A stretch of DNA of 64,000 nt from contig CAMMNN010000010.1 of NCBI GenBank assembly GCA_946498245.1, positions 1 to 64,000 on the forward strand, read 5' to 3'. The notes beneath the pieces are model-generated. The model made no database searches. It was not told the DNA's origin and was given only the letters and a program-made list of their open reading frames with translations. This document shows, one piece after another, positions 52,797 to 61,100 of this stretch (positions are counted from its first letter, which is position 1; every line of letters starts with the position of its first letter). Position numbers and translations under genes: made by a program. The stretch is from an uncultured Clostridium sp. (GTDB taxonomy: Bacteria; Bacillota; Clostridia; Lachnospirales; Lachnospiraceae).

Positions 52797-53807
52797 ATGA
52801 AACGTGTAATAGCAGTTTATGATGTAGACCCTTTTTATGCTGATCGTTTTGCTAAAGTAGCAAATCAGAAAGAAGCGGTGCCTTTTACCGTCATCGCTTT
52901 TACTTCTGTAGAACGGCTGAAAAGATACATGGAGGAAAATTCTGTGGAAATTTTATTGGTAGATGCAGGGGCGCGGGAGATGGTAAAGGATCTTCCGGCC
53001 CGCCAGATTTTAACTCTGTCAGACGGGGAACTGCAGCCAGTGGAGGGCGGTATTGCCAGCATCTACAAGTACCAGTCTGCAGAAGGAATTTTGAGAGAGG
53101 TTATGGCAAGCTACGGGGCGGCTCCGGAGGAAAGCCCTGTGGCGGCAGGGGTTCCCAGCACGCTAATAGGGGTTTATTCTCCGGTAAACCGCTGCCTTAA
53201 AACGTCATTTTGTCTGGCTTTGGGACAGATTATGGCCAGAGAACAGAAAGTGCTCTACTTAAATTTAGAGGATTGCTCTGCTATGGCAAAACTAATGCCG
53301 GAAAGCTTTAAAGGGGATTTGTCCGATGCCTTTTATTATTACCGGCAGGGAAATTACAACTGGGTGAAACTGGCTACCATGGTTTATACATGGGGAAGCC
53401 TTGACTATATTGCGCCGGTACGGTATCCGGAGGATTTAAGCAGTATGACGTCAGAGGACATAAAAGGATTTTTGATGTGTTTGGCAGGAGAAGGAGTTTA
53501 TGACTCTGTTATTGTGGACATGGGGCAGTTTGGCCGCATGGCGGCGGAGATACTGGATAGCTGTCAGATCGTCTATATGCCGGTGAAAGAAGATATTATT
53601 TCTGCGGCCAAAATAGAAATTTTTGAAGAGTATCTGGAGGCATCCGGACGTCAAAAGCTGAAAAAACGAATCCAGAAGCTGAAGCTTCCCTACCACAGCA
53701 ATTTCAGCCGCCGGGAAGATTATCTGGAGCAGTTGATATGGGGAGAACTGGGAGATTATGTGCGCCGTTTGCTGAAAGGAAGATTCCATGAACAGGCCGT
53801 CGGATAA
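52797..53807 (+). CDS. tadZ: TadZ/CpaE-like pilus localisation protein
   Basis: The 336-residue protein has an N-terminal receiver-like region (IAVYDVDPFYADRFAKV, VEILLVDAG) without the usual phosphorylation site context. A MinD/ParA-like C-terminal part follows, in which the P-loop is degenerate (IGVYSPVNRCLKTSFCLALG). Such proteins position the Tad machine at the cell pole. It overlaps cpaF by 20 bp. Confidence 0.82.
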   Translation: MKRVIAVYDVDPFYADRFAKVANQKEAVPFTVIAFTSVERLKRYMEENSVEILLVDAGAREMVKDLPARQILTLSDGELQPVEGGIASIYKYQSAEGILREVMASYGAAPEESPVAAGVPSTLIGVYSPVNRCLKTSFCLALGQIMAREQKVLYLNLEDCSAMAKLMPESFKGDLSDAFYYYRQGNYNWVKLATMVYTWGSLDYIAPVRYPEDLSSMTSEDIKGFLMCLAGEGVYDSVIVDMGQFGRMAAEILDSCQIVYMPVKEDIISAAKIEIFEEYLEASGRQKLKKRIQKLKLPYHSNFSRREDYLEQLIWGELGDYVRRLLKGRFHEQAVG

Positions 53808-55059
53808 GGAGGCCCCTTTATTGGGGCAGGCGGCTGTTGCCCTCAGGGGAAGGATTATGGAACTATTGCAGGAACAGCCCAACCTGAGTGATGAAAGCCT
53901 GAAGGAGATTATTGATCAGGAGATTCTTGACTATGGGAACGGTGCATATCTTCCGCTGTCATACAGAGAAAAGCTGAAACGCCGGCTGTTTGATTCCTTT
54001 CGCCGGCTGGATATTCTGCAGGAATTGGTAGATGATCCGGAAGTGACAGAAATTATGGTTAACGGGTTCAAGGACATTTTTATTGAGCGCCGGGGCCGTA
54101 CGGAAAAATGGAAGGGCAGCTTTGACAGCAGCGGACAGTTGGAAGATATGATCCAGCAGATTGTAAGCAGGGTAAACCGGATTGTTAATACGGCTTCTCC
54201 CATAGCTGATGCCAGATTGGAGGATGGTTCCAGAGTTCATGTTGTGCTCCCGCCCATAGCTTTGGACGGACCTGTGGTGACAATAAGAAAATTTCCGGAA
54301 CCCATTACTCTAGCAAAGCTGGTGCAGTTAGGCTCCCTTACGCCGGAAGCCGTCGATTTCTTGGGAAAACTGGTAGCTTCCGGATACAACATATTTATCA
54401 GCGGGGGAACCAATTCCGGAAAAAGCACTTTTTTAAATGCCCTTTCTGCCATGATTCCCTCGGAGGAGAGGATTATTACAATCGAAGATTCCGCTGAATT
54501 GCAGATTCAGCAGATCCCGAATTTGGTGCGCCTGGAAACAAGGAATGCAAACAGCGAAGGGGAGGGAGAAATTACGATACGGGATTTGTTAAAAGCAAGC
54601 CTGAGAATGAATCCCAGCCGGATTATTCTGGGGGAAGTGAGAGGCGGGGAAGCCCTGGAGATGCTTCAAGTGATGAATACAGGCCATGACGGAAGTATGT
54701 CCACGGGCCACGGAAACAGTCCCAGAGATATGCTGAGCCGTCTGGAAACCATGGTTCTGACTGCGGCCGAGATACCGCTTTTGGCTGTGCGCAGCCAGAT
54801 TAGTTCTGCTATTGATATATTGGTTCATTTAGGAAGGCTGAGAGATAAAAGCCGGAGGGTTTTGGCTATCGAAGAGATAGGAGGTATGGAAAATGGAGAA
54901 ATTGTGGTTCGGCCGCTGTTTCGATTTCAGGAGAAGCAGGCAGAAGAAGGACGGACAGAAAAGACAGGAAAAGGGCAGGGGCGGGTGGAAGGGCAGCTTC
55001 AGAAGGTGGGGGATCTCCAAAACACAGCAAAACTTACCGCAGCAGGCTATCGATTATAA
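53788..55059 (+). CDS. cpaF: CpaF/TadA secretion ATPase
   Basis: The 423-residue ATPase has an N-terminal domain (1-150), Walker A GGTNSGKST (206-214), the Asp-box TIEDSAELQI, Walker B RIILGEVRGGEA and the His-box TGHDGSMSTGHGNS. It powers pilus assembly. Its last 55 codons overlap the tadB frame; the ending (GRVEGQLQKVGDLQNTAKLT) fits the family, so the C-terminus is probably real. Confidence 0.93.
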   Translation: MNRPSDKEAPLLGQAAVALRGRIMELLQEQPNLSDESLKEIIDQEILDYGNGAYLPLSYREKLKRRLFDSFRRLDILQELVDDPEVTEIMVNGFKDIFIERRGRTEKWKGSFDSSGQLEDMIQQIVSRVNRIVNTASPIADARLEDGSRVHVVLPPIALDGPVVTIRKFPEPITLAKLVQLGSLTPEAVDFLGKLVASGYNIFISGGTNSGKSTFLNALSAMIPSEERIITIEDSAELQIQQIPNLVRLETRNANSEGEGEITIRDLLKASLRMNPSRIILGEVRGGEALEMLQVMNTGHDGSMSTGHGNSPRDMLSRLETMVLTAAEIPLLAVRSQISSAIDILVHLGRLRDKSRRVLAIEEIGGMENGEIVVRPLFRFQEKQAEEGRTEKTGKGQGRVEGQLQKVGDLQNTAKLTAAGYRL

Positions 55060-55789
55060 CCAATACCGACTGACCGTTTTTCAGTGGTCACAGTCCGCTC
55101 TTCTTGGACTTGGAGTCTGCGGAATAACAGCATATACATTTTACCGCAGTTGGGTTGCCTTGGCTGTTTTAGCGCCCATGGGACTGATATATCCGTTTTG
55201 GCATAAGCAGGCTCTGTGCAGCCGGAGAAAAGAGCAGTTAAAGAGTGAATTTAAAGAAGGGATCCTCATATTGGCTGGCCTTTTGGCAGCCGGGTATTCC
55301 ATGGAAAATGCGCTGGAGGCGGGAATTACAGAGCTGACGGCTCTATACGGTTCCGGGGGAATGTTAGTAAAAGAATTTGCGTTTATGACGAAACAGATAA
55401 AGCTTAACTGCACGGCGGAGCAGGCTTTGGAAAATTTTGCAGAGAGAAGCGGCATTGAGGAGGTAGGAAGTTTCGTCCAGGTGTTTATCGTTGCAAAGCG
55501 GGGCGGGGGAGATTTGGTATCCATTATGAACCGCACGGCAGAGTCTATTCGGGATAAAATTCAGGTTTTTGAGGAGATTCGCACAATGACAGCAGCCAGA
55601 AGATATGAACAGCGCATTATGAATTTGCTGCCGTTTTTGATTATCCTGTATGTGGATTTTACGTCCCCAGGTTTTTTTAATCTGATTTATACCTCTGTTA
55701 CCGGACGAATTTTAATGACCATATGTCTGGGAGTATACGCAGCGGCCTTTTGGCTGTCGGGAAAAATTTTGGATATTGAAGTTTCTTAA
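54893..55789 (+). CDS. tadB: TadB-like inner-membrane platform protein
   Basis: The 298-residue protein has two N-terminal helices (about 68-105), a cytoplasmic T2SSF domain (about 118-235: FKEGILILAGLLAAGYSMENAL, VFIVAKRGGGDLVSIM) and C-terminal helices (about 240-295). The ATG at 54893 has a perfect AGGAGGT seven bases before it and lies inside cpaF, 167 nt before its end. No other ATG, GTG or TTG suits the TadB domain. The first ~55 residues are very basic, as expected for a shadow frame. Confidence 0.82.
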   Translation: MEKLWFGRCFDFRRSRQKKDGQKRQEKGRGGWKGSFRRWGISKTQQNLPQQAIDYNQYRLTVFQWSQSALLGLGVCGITAYTFYRSWVALAVLAPMGLIYPFWHKQALCSRRKEQLKSEFKEGILILAGLLAAGYSMENALEAGITELTALYGSGGMLVKEFAFMTKQIKLNCTAEQALENFAERSGIEEVGSFVQVFIVAKRGGGDLVSIMNRTAESIRDKIQVFEEIRTMTAARRYEQRIMNLLPFLIILYVDFTSPGFFNLIYTSVTGRILMTICLGVYAAAFWLSGKILDIEVS

Positions 55790-55818
55790 AAGTCTTAGGG
55801 TTGGGAAAGGGCAGAGGG

Positions 55819-57084
55819 ATGGGGAAGAGATTAAGCAGCCAGAGCTCCGGGACGGGGCCGCGAAGAAAAAGAAAAATCTGCATTCACAGAGAACAGGTTC
55901 TATGTGTAGCAGTCTCTCTTATTTTGTTTGGGGCAGCCCAGAGCATGAATCAGACTGACACCATAGAAAACGGCGCAGTGAAAAGGGGCAGCCCAGGCAG
56001 CGGAGAAATTCTGTATGAACTAATGGTGAATGGTCTGACAGAGGACGAGGCGCTGGTGGAGATTGCCGTCAGCAGCAGGATGGCGGGAGAGGAAGAGGCC
56101 AGACAGAACCGGAGGCTGATAATGGAACAGCTTCCGGAGATGATCCTTCAGGATAACCACTCGCTGCAGGAAATTCGATCCGATTTAAACCTGATAGGCA
56201 GCATAGAGGATCAGGGAATCCGATTGGAGTGGGAGCCGGGGGATCCGGAACGGATTGATGTGTTCGGTCAGGTAAGTAATCAGGACATAGGGGAAGAAGG
56301 GGTGGACACCTATTTGGATGTAATCATTTCTGATGAGGTAGGGAAAAGTGTTTTCCGAATGCCGGTAAGAGTGCTGCCGCCGGCTTTGACAGAGGATGAG
56401 AGCCATATCCGGGATTTTTTAGAGGCAGTAAGCCAGAGAGACGGGGAAACCCGGCAGGAGGGGTGGCTGGTTCTTCCGACGCAGCTCCATGGAAAAGCTC
56501 TTTCCTATCGGTTAAACCGGGATAAGAGTCCATGGCTGATATTACTCCTTGGGATAGTGGGAGCTGTTTTATATGGGCTGAGGGAACCAGCACAAAAGAG
56601 GGAAAAGGAGAAAAAAAGAAAAGAACTGCTGCTGTTGGAGTATTCGGAGGTGGTGTCAAAGCTGCAGATTTATCTGGGGGCTGGAATGACTGTCAGAACA
56701 GCTTGGGAGAGAATGGCAAAAGATTATGAGAAAGCCGCCGCAGGGGAGAAAGGACGAAAACCCGTTTATGAGGAAATCCTACAGACATGCGCCGACTTCC
56801 GGAGAGGAATCTCAGAAAGCGAGGCATACAGGCGGTTCGGAAGACGCTGCGGTCTGCGGCCTTACTTAAAGCTCAGCAGTTTGCTGGAACAGAACCGGAA
56901 GACTGGACTTAAAAATTTAAGGCAGATGTTGGACGCGGAGGTGGCGGATGCCTTTGAGGAACGAAAAAATCTGGCAAGAAGGCAGGGAGAGGAGGCGGGA
57001 ACAAAGCTGCTGATGCCAATGTTTATGATGCTGGGAATTGTTATGGTGATAATAGTGGTTCCGGCGTTTATGAGCTTTTACTAA
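55819..57084 (+). CDS. tadC: TadC-like platform protein with N-terminal extracytoplasmic domain
   Basis: The 421-residue protein has TM1 (about 27-45), an acidic ~190-residue outer domain, TM2 (about 240-260) and a T2SSF cytoplasmic domain (about 270-390: EYSEVVSKLQIYLGAGMTVRTAW). A C-terminal helix (MPMFMMLGIVMVIIVVPAF) ends the protein. Classical TadC lacks the outer domain. It forms the platform with TadB. ATG 55819 is preferred to TTG 55801; the ribosome site is modest (GGAAAGG). Confidence 0.82.
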   Translation: MGKRLSSQSSGTGPRRKRKICIHREQVLCVAVSLILFGAAQSMNQTDTIENGAVKRGSPGSGEILYELMVNGLTEDEALVEIAVSSRMAGEEEARQNRRLIMEQLPEMILQDNHSLQEIRSDLNLIGSIEDQGIRLEWEPGDPERIDVFGQVSNQDIGEEGVDTYLDVIISDEVGKSVFRMPVRVLPPALTEDESHIRDFLEAVSQRDGETRQEGWLVLPTQLHGKALSYRLNRDKSPWLILLLGIVGAVLYGLREPAQKREKEKKRKELLLLEYSEVVSKLQIYLGAGMTVRTAWERMAKDYEKAAAGEKGRKPVYEEILQTCADFRRGISESEAYRRFGRRCGLRPYLKLSSLLEQNRKTGLKNLRQMLDAEVADAFEERKNLARRQGEEAGTKLLMPMFMMLGIVMVIIVVPAFMSFY

Positions 57085-57102
57085 CGGAAAGGAGAAGACG
57101 GA

Positions 57103-57279
57103 ATGATGAGAGAAGAAATCGGCGCTTGGTTAGATGAAGAAGATGGAATTGGTGTGATAGAAGTGGTGCTGATCCTGGTGGTTCTGATAGGTCTTGTAAT
57201 TATTTTCAAGAAACAGATTACGACCCTGTTAAACAATGTATTTAAGGAAATTAACGGCCAGTCAAAAGAGGTGTATTAG
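57103..57279 (+). CDS. flp: Flp-type (type IVb) pilin
   Basis: The 58-residue prepilin has a 15-residue acidic leader ending in Gly, then IGVIEVVLILVVLIGLVIIF with Glu at +5 (E20), the A24 peptidase recognition site. A short polar C-terminus ending KEVY follows. An AAAGGAG site precedes it; ATG 57106 is a second option. It is the likely major pilin, between the platform and pseudopilin genes. Confidence 0.9.
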   Translation: MMREEIGAWLDEEDGIGVIEVVLILVVLIGLVIIFKKQITTLLNNVFKEINGQSKEVY

Positions 57280-59211
57280 ATGCGGGCAGGGGGACAGATT
57301 ACCGTATTTCTCAGTTTAATTTTATTATGCGTATTGGGGCTGATCTGTGGACTGCTGGAATCCGCCCGGATAACAGGAGCCAGATACTATCTTCAGATAG
57401 CGGCCGGTTCGTCTATGGATTCCGTCATGAGCCAATACCACAGACCTTTATGGGATCAGTACCGTATTTTAGGATTGGCCTATACGGAAACGGGAGCGGT
57501 GGAAAAAGAATTTATGCGCTTTTTAGAGTGCTATGCCGAGACATCCAACTGGTACCCCATGGAGCCGGAAAAGGTTGAGATGCAAAGAGCTCTCCACTTT
57601 ACAGACGGGAATGGACGCTGTCTGGAAGAAGAGATATTGGACTATATGAAATACGGAATCTGGACCCAGGGCCTGTCGCCTGATATTGCAGAGGAAATAG
57701 AAACGGCAGTTACGGAGGCGCATTCCGTAAATACGGTATCAAAAGAACTGGAACAGCAGACCAGAGCCGCATGGGAGGTTGAAAAGGTTTTAAGCGGATT
57801 GGAAAAGCGTCTGGAGGAACAGAAAGAGTATTATGAAGCGGCGGCATATGCGCTGGAGCAGGGCTCAGGTTCGGATTTCCGAAAAGCGGCTGAAAATTTG
57901 CTGGATTGTTTGGCTTCTGTTCCCGGATTGGTTCAGGAATATGAAAAAAAGGCGGATGCCTTAGGCTGCCGGATAGAAGAGGTAAAAGGAAGTTATGAAG
58001 AAAAGCAGGGGGACATCAGCACTTCGGTACAGAGGGCGATGGACGAGGAATTTAAGAAATACGACACCTATACGTCAGAAGACGGGGAGAGAAGAAGAGA
58101 GGTGGAACGGCTCGCAGAATTGGCAGAACAGCAGCAGGATTTGGTGCGGGAAACTATGGAAAAGGCAGCAGAGGCAGAGGAAATAATACAAAATTGGGAA
58201 CCGGAGGAAGAAGGCGACGAACTGGATGAGGATGCTTTGTGGGAACCTGTGAGAAGGTATTTTGCGGGTTACCGTGTTTTAGAACTTCCATGCTCTGCCG
58301 GCGGGCAGGATCAGAAGTCGGAAGAACTGTTAAACAGGCTTAGAAAGGGAACTGAGTCGGGCCTTCTGCAAATGGTGCTTCCGGAAGGGAGGGAGGTGTC
58401 AGAAGCGAGCCTGCCATTGTCCGGTCTGCCGTCTCATGAACGAAGCCAAGAAGATGGAAACGGCTCCGATGGACTCCCCCAGGGGGTAACGGGTCTGAGT
58501 GATAAGGTTTTATATACAGAGTACTGCGGCAGCTTTTTTGGGAATTTCTGTACAGTGCAGGAAGAAATTTTCCAATACGGCCTGGAATATCTTCTATATG
58601 GAGAATCTGTCGACAGTACAAATTTAAGGGAGTCTGTGAAACGGCTTTTGGCAGTCCGGGAAGGATTAAATTTTATAGCGATACTTACAGATCCTCAAAA
58701 AAGGAGCGAAGCGGAAACTTTGGCTGCCGCTATTGTAGGCGGCAGCGGATTTCTGCCTCTGGTGGGAATTACAGCTTTCTTTATTATGGGTGTCTGGGCT
58801 CTGGGAGAGTCCCTGGCCGATGTAAAGGGACTGCTGGCGGGAGGAAAGATTCCCATATGGAAAGATGCTGATTCCTGGACGTTAAGTCTTTCTGGACTGC
58901 TTGATTTGGCAGCAAGCGGAACAGTACCTGCGGCCAATACGGAAAAGGGAATTGATTATGAAGAATATCTGAAAATATTTTTAATGACAGCGCCAATCGA
59001 AACAACAGATTACAGAATAATGGATCTGATACAACATAAACTTTCAGCGGAAGATCCGGAATTTCGAATGAAACGATGTGCATACCAGGTGGATATGAAA
59101 GTAGAAGTATGTGGAAAACACATTTTTACGGCGTTGGGTTTGTGGAAAAACGCACTAGGAGCGTTGAAAAATAGATACACATACGGAACAGAAATAAGGA
59201 AGGCGTATTAA
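57280..59211 (+). CDS. DUF5702 Tad-associated membrane-anchored protein
   Basis: The 643-residue protein starts MRAGGQITVFLSLILLCVLG, a TadG/TadE-like N-terminal anchor but without Glu at +5. A long outer region with coiled coils follows (about 150-330), then helices near 485-510 and a C-terminal domain. It is conserved in Clostridia tad operons; its role is unknown. Its ATG follows the pilin stop without a gap, with GAGGTG upstream. Confidence 0.82.
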   Translation: MRAGGQITVFLSLILLCVLGLICGLLESARITGARYYLQIAAGSSMDSVMSQYHRPLWDQYRILGLAYTETGAVEKEFMRFLECYAETSNWYPMEPEKVEMQRALHFTDGNGRCLEEEILDYMKYGIWTQGLSPDIAEEIETAVTEAHSVNTVSKELEQQTRAAWEVEKVLSGLEKRLEEQKEYYEAAAYALEQGSGSDFRKAAENLLDCLASVPGLVQEYEKKADALGCRIEEVKGSYEEKQGDISTSVQRAMDEEFKKYDTYTSEDGERRREVERLAELAEQQQDLVRETMEKAAEAEEIIQNWEPEEEGDELDEDALWEPVRRYFAGYRVLELPCSAGGQDQKSEELLNRLRKGTESGLLQMVLPEGREVSEASLPLSGLPSHERSQEDGNGSDGLPQGVTGLSDKVLYTEYCGSFFGNFCTVQEEIFQYGLEYLLYGESVDSTNLRESVKRLLAVREGLNFIAILTDPQKRSEAETLAAAIVGGSGFLPLVGITAFFIMGVWALGESLADVKGLLAGGKIPIWKDADSWTLSLSGLLDLAASGTVPAANTEKGIDYEEYLKIFLMTAPIETTDYRIMDLIQHKLSAEDPEFRMKRCAYQVDMKVEVCGKHIFTALGLWKNALGALKNRYTYGTEIRKAY

Positions 59212-59220
59212 AACCACGGC

Positions 59221-59387
59221 AAAGGAGGACGGCCATGCCCTTTTTCCCGGCCATAATACTAAAAGAAAATAAAATAAAGGATATAAAATTACGGATCCCT
59301 TCAAAAAGAAGCGCAACTCTCCAAGTACGTCCCCGTTTGACAAAATTCATTCGTTTCCGTGGAAAAAGGGTGTGGCCGTCCTCCTTT
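59221..59387. mobile_element. MITE-like segment with ~30-bp inverted ends
   Basis: AAAGGAGGACGGCCA (59221-59235) recurs inverted at 59373-59387. After a 2-nt mismatch another ten bases (CCCTTTTTCC) match, followed by CGG after a 1-nt gap. The 167-bp unit is A/T-rich inside, has no transposase and no clear target duplication. The left end carries the ribosome site and ATG of the following gene. Designation as a mobile element is an inference from symmetry. Confidence 0.45.
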
Positions 59388-60197
59388 CAATGTGTTGAGC
59401 AAAGACGAGAGAAAAAAACGCCCTGCATTTATCAAAGGGCAGGAATATCGGGCAGTATGTCTGTAGAAGCAGCCATCTCTCTTTCCTTATTTTTGTTTGC
59501 CGCTGTATGTATGGCAATGCCTATGAGAGTAATGGACAGACACCGACAGATTCAGGCAAAGCTGGAATCGGTCTGTGAAGCCTTTAGCCAATACGCTTAT
59601 TTAGAAGAATATCAGTCTGGATTGAAGGCTGGAGTCTGGCTGACGGCAGGCCGGATAACAGAGGGAATCGAAAATAAGGGCATCCGGAATCTGAATATCT
59701 GGAAAAGTTCTGTGATGAAAGATAAAGAAACCATAGATTTAGTGATACGTTATGAAATGGAATTGCCTTTTTCCGTTTTAGGGCTTCAGGCAATTCCAGT
59801 AGAAAACCGCAGCGTCAGGCGGGCATGGATTGGAAGGGAAAAAACTTTGGGTTCCGGCACTGCATTTCCGGAGGAAACCGGAGAAACAACACAGGAGATC
59901 GTCTATATAGGAAGAAACAGTACCAGGTACCATAAATCTCCCAGTTGCCATTATCTTTCTAATCAACTGACAAAAATATCTTATGACAGTCTGGAAGCCT
60001 ATCGCAACGCAGATGGGGGGAGATACCATCCATGCCAGATTTGTGGAAAAGAAGCGGAACCGGGGAGTACAGTATATATTATGCCGAGCGGAGAGAGCTA
60101 CCATACTGACTGGAGCTGTTCCTCTATTATTGCTTATATAGAGGCTGTTCCTCTGTCAGAGGTCAGTCATCTGGGGAAGTGCTCTTACTGCTGGTAA
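59235..60197 (+). CDS. TadE-like pseudopilin with tandem Ada-like metal-binding motifs
   Basis: The 320-residue protein has an unusual 73-residue leader, then G73|SMSVE78 and a hydrophobic helix (AAISLSLFLFAAVCMAMPM), a prepilin site with Glu at +5. The C-terminus carries two repeats of the pattern VY-x6-YH-x4-5-C...C-x2-C (about 222-272 and 281-319; YHKSPSC...HPCQIC and YHTDWSC...GKCSYC). These resemble Ada-type Zn sites. The first ~50 codons run through the MITE-like segment; GTG 59370 is an alternative start. AAGGAGG precedes ATG 59235. Confidence 0.75.
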   Translation: MPFFPAIILKENKIKDIKLRIPSKRSATLQVRPRLTKFIRFRGKRVWPSSFQCVEQRREKKTPCIYQRAGISGSMSVEAAISLSLFLFAAVCMAMPMRVMDRHRQIQAKLESVCEAFSQYAYLEEYQSGLKAGVWLTAGRITEGIENKGIRNLNIWKSSVMKDKETIDLVIRYEMELPFSVLGLQAIPVENRSVRRAWIGREKTLGSGTAFPEETGETTQEIVYIGRNSTRYHKSPSCHYLSNQLTKISYDSLEAYRNADGGRYHPCQICGKEAEPGSTVYIMPSGESYHTDWSCSSIIAYIEAVPLSEVSHLGKCSYCW

Positions 60198-60212
60198 GGA
60201 GACAAGCAGAGT

Positions 60213-60680
60213 ATGATAATTTGTATGTTTTTATTAGCAGCCGCAGTTTACGATTGGAAATGCCGCATGATCCCGGGGTGGTTATATGGGGCAGCAGCCT
60301 TAGAAGCCTTTTTGTGGAGAGTAAGCTGTGCCATCGGAGGAGGCAGTGAACCATGGAAGCTTTTCCTTCATGGAAATACAGCATATTTATCCGCAAAAAG
60401 CCTTATTGGCGGAATGGCAGTAGGACTTTTTTTGCTAGTTATATCCAAAGTCAGCCAAGGGGCTGTTGGAGCGGGGGACGGCTTGCTGTTTGTTATTACC
60501 GGGCTCTACATTGGGTTTTGGAAAAATGCAGCTTTACTTTGCATCAGCCTTATGCTTTGCTCTTTATGGGGAGTCGGAATAATGATTTTAGGAAAGAAAA
60601 AATGGATTGAGTTAAAGAAAAAAGAACTGCCATTTCTGCCCTTTGTGCTTCCAGCAGGGGTATGGATTATGGTAATTTGA
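60213..60680 (+). CDS. Second A24 family prepilin peptidase
   Basis: The 155-residue membrane protein has the A24 Asp pair: YDWKCRMIPGW (D14) and GAGDGLLF. It has about four to five helices. It is distinct from the peptidase at the operon start; one may serve the Flp pilin and the other the pseudopilins. AAGGAG lies upstream. Confidence 0.87.
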   Translation: MIICMFLLAAAVYDWKCRMIPGWLYGAAALEAFLWRVSCAIGGGSEPWKLFLHGNTAYLSAKSLIGGMAVGLFLLVISKVSQGAVGAGDGLLFVITGLYIGFWKNAALLCISLMLCSLWGVGIMILGKKKWIELKKKELPFLPFVLPAGVWIMVI

Positions 60681-60689
60681 GGAAGCCAT

Positions 60690-61100
60690 ATGAAATGGAA
60701 GGGAAGTTATACCATAGAGGCAGCAGTCATTATGAGCACATTTTGTTTGATCACAGTTACCCTTATCCACAACGTCTATCGCCTTCATGACGAAACGAGA
60801 GGAATGATGGTTCTCCATGAAACCATTGAAAAAGCCAGACAGAACGATTTTATTTCTGATGGAGGAACTGCAGGAGGGGAAGGTATTAAGGAACTGGAAG
60901 TATGGGGGAAAGAACGCTATGGTTTTGCGTGGTCTTTTGAGAATTTTCAAATTGCTTTAAAACAGCAGGGGGATAAGATTACAGGGACAGCAGACGGGGG
61001 GAACTGGAAAGGAGAAATTGAAACTCAGATTTTCCGGCCTCAAGATTTTCTTAGAAAGACAGAAGCAGTAAAACAGTTGGGGGTAACCGATGGAAATTAG
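60690..61100 (+). CDS. TadE-like pseudopilin
   Basis: The 136-residue protein starts MKWKG|SYTIEAAVIMSTFCL, a five-residue leader with Glu at +5 and a single helix, followed by a small outer domain. It fits a minor Tad pseudopilin. GAGGAA precedes the ATG. It overlaps the FHA gene by 11 bp. Confidence 0.82.
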   Translation: MKWKGSYTIEAAVIMSTFCLITVTLIHNVYRLHDETRGMMVLHETIEKARQNDFISDGGTAGGEGIKELEVWGKERYGFAWSFENFQIALKQQGDKITGTADGGNWKGEIETQIFRPQDFLRKTEAVKQLGVTDGN

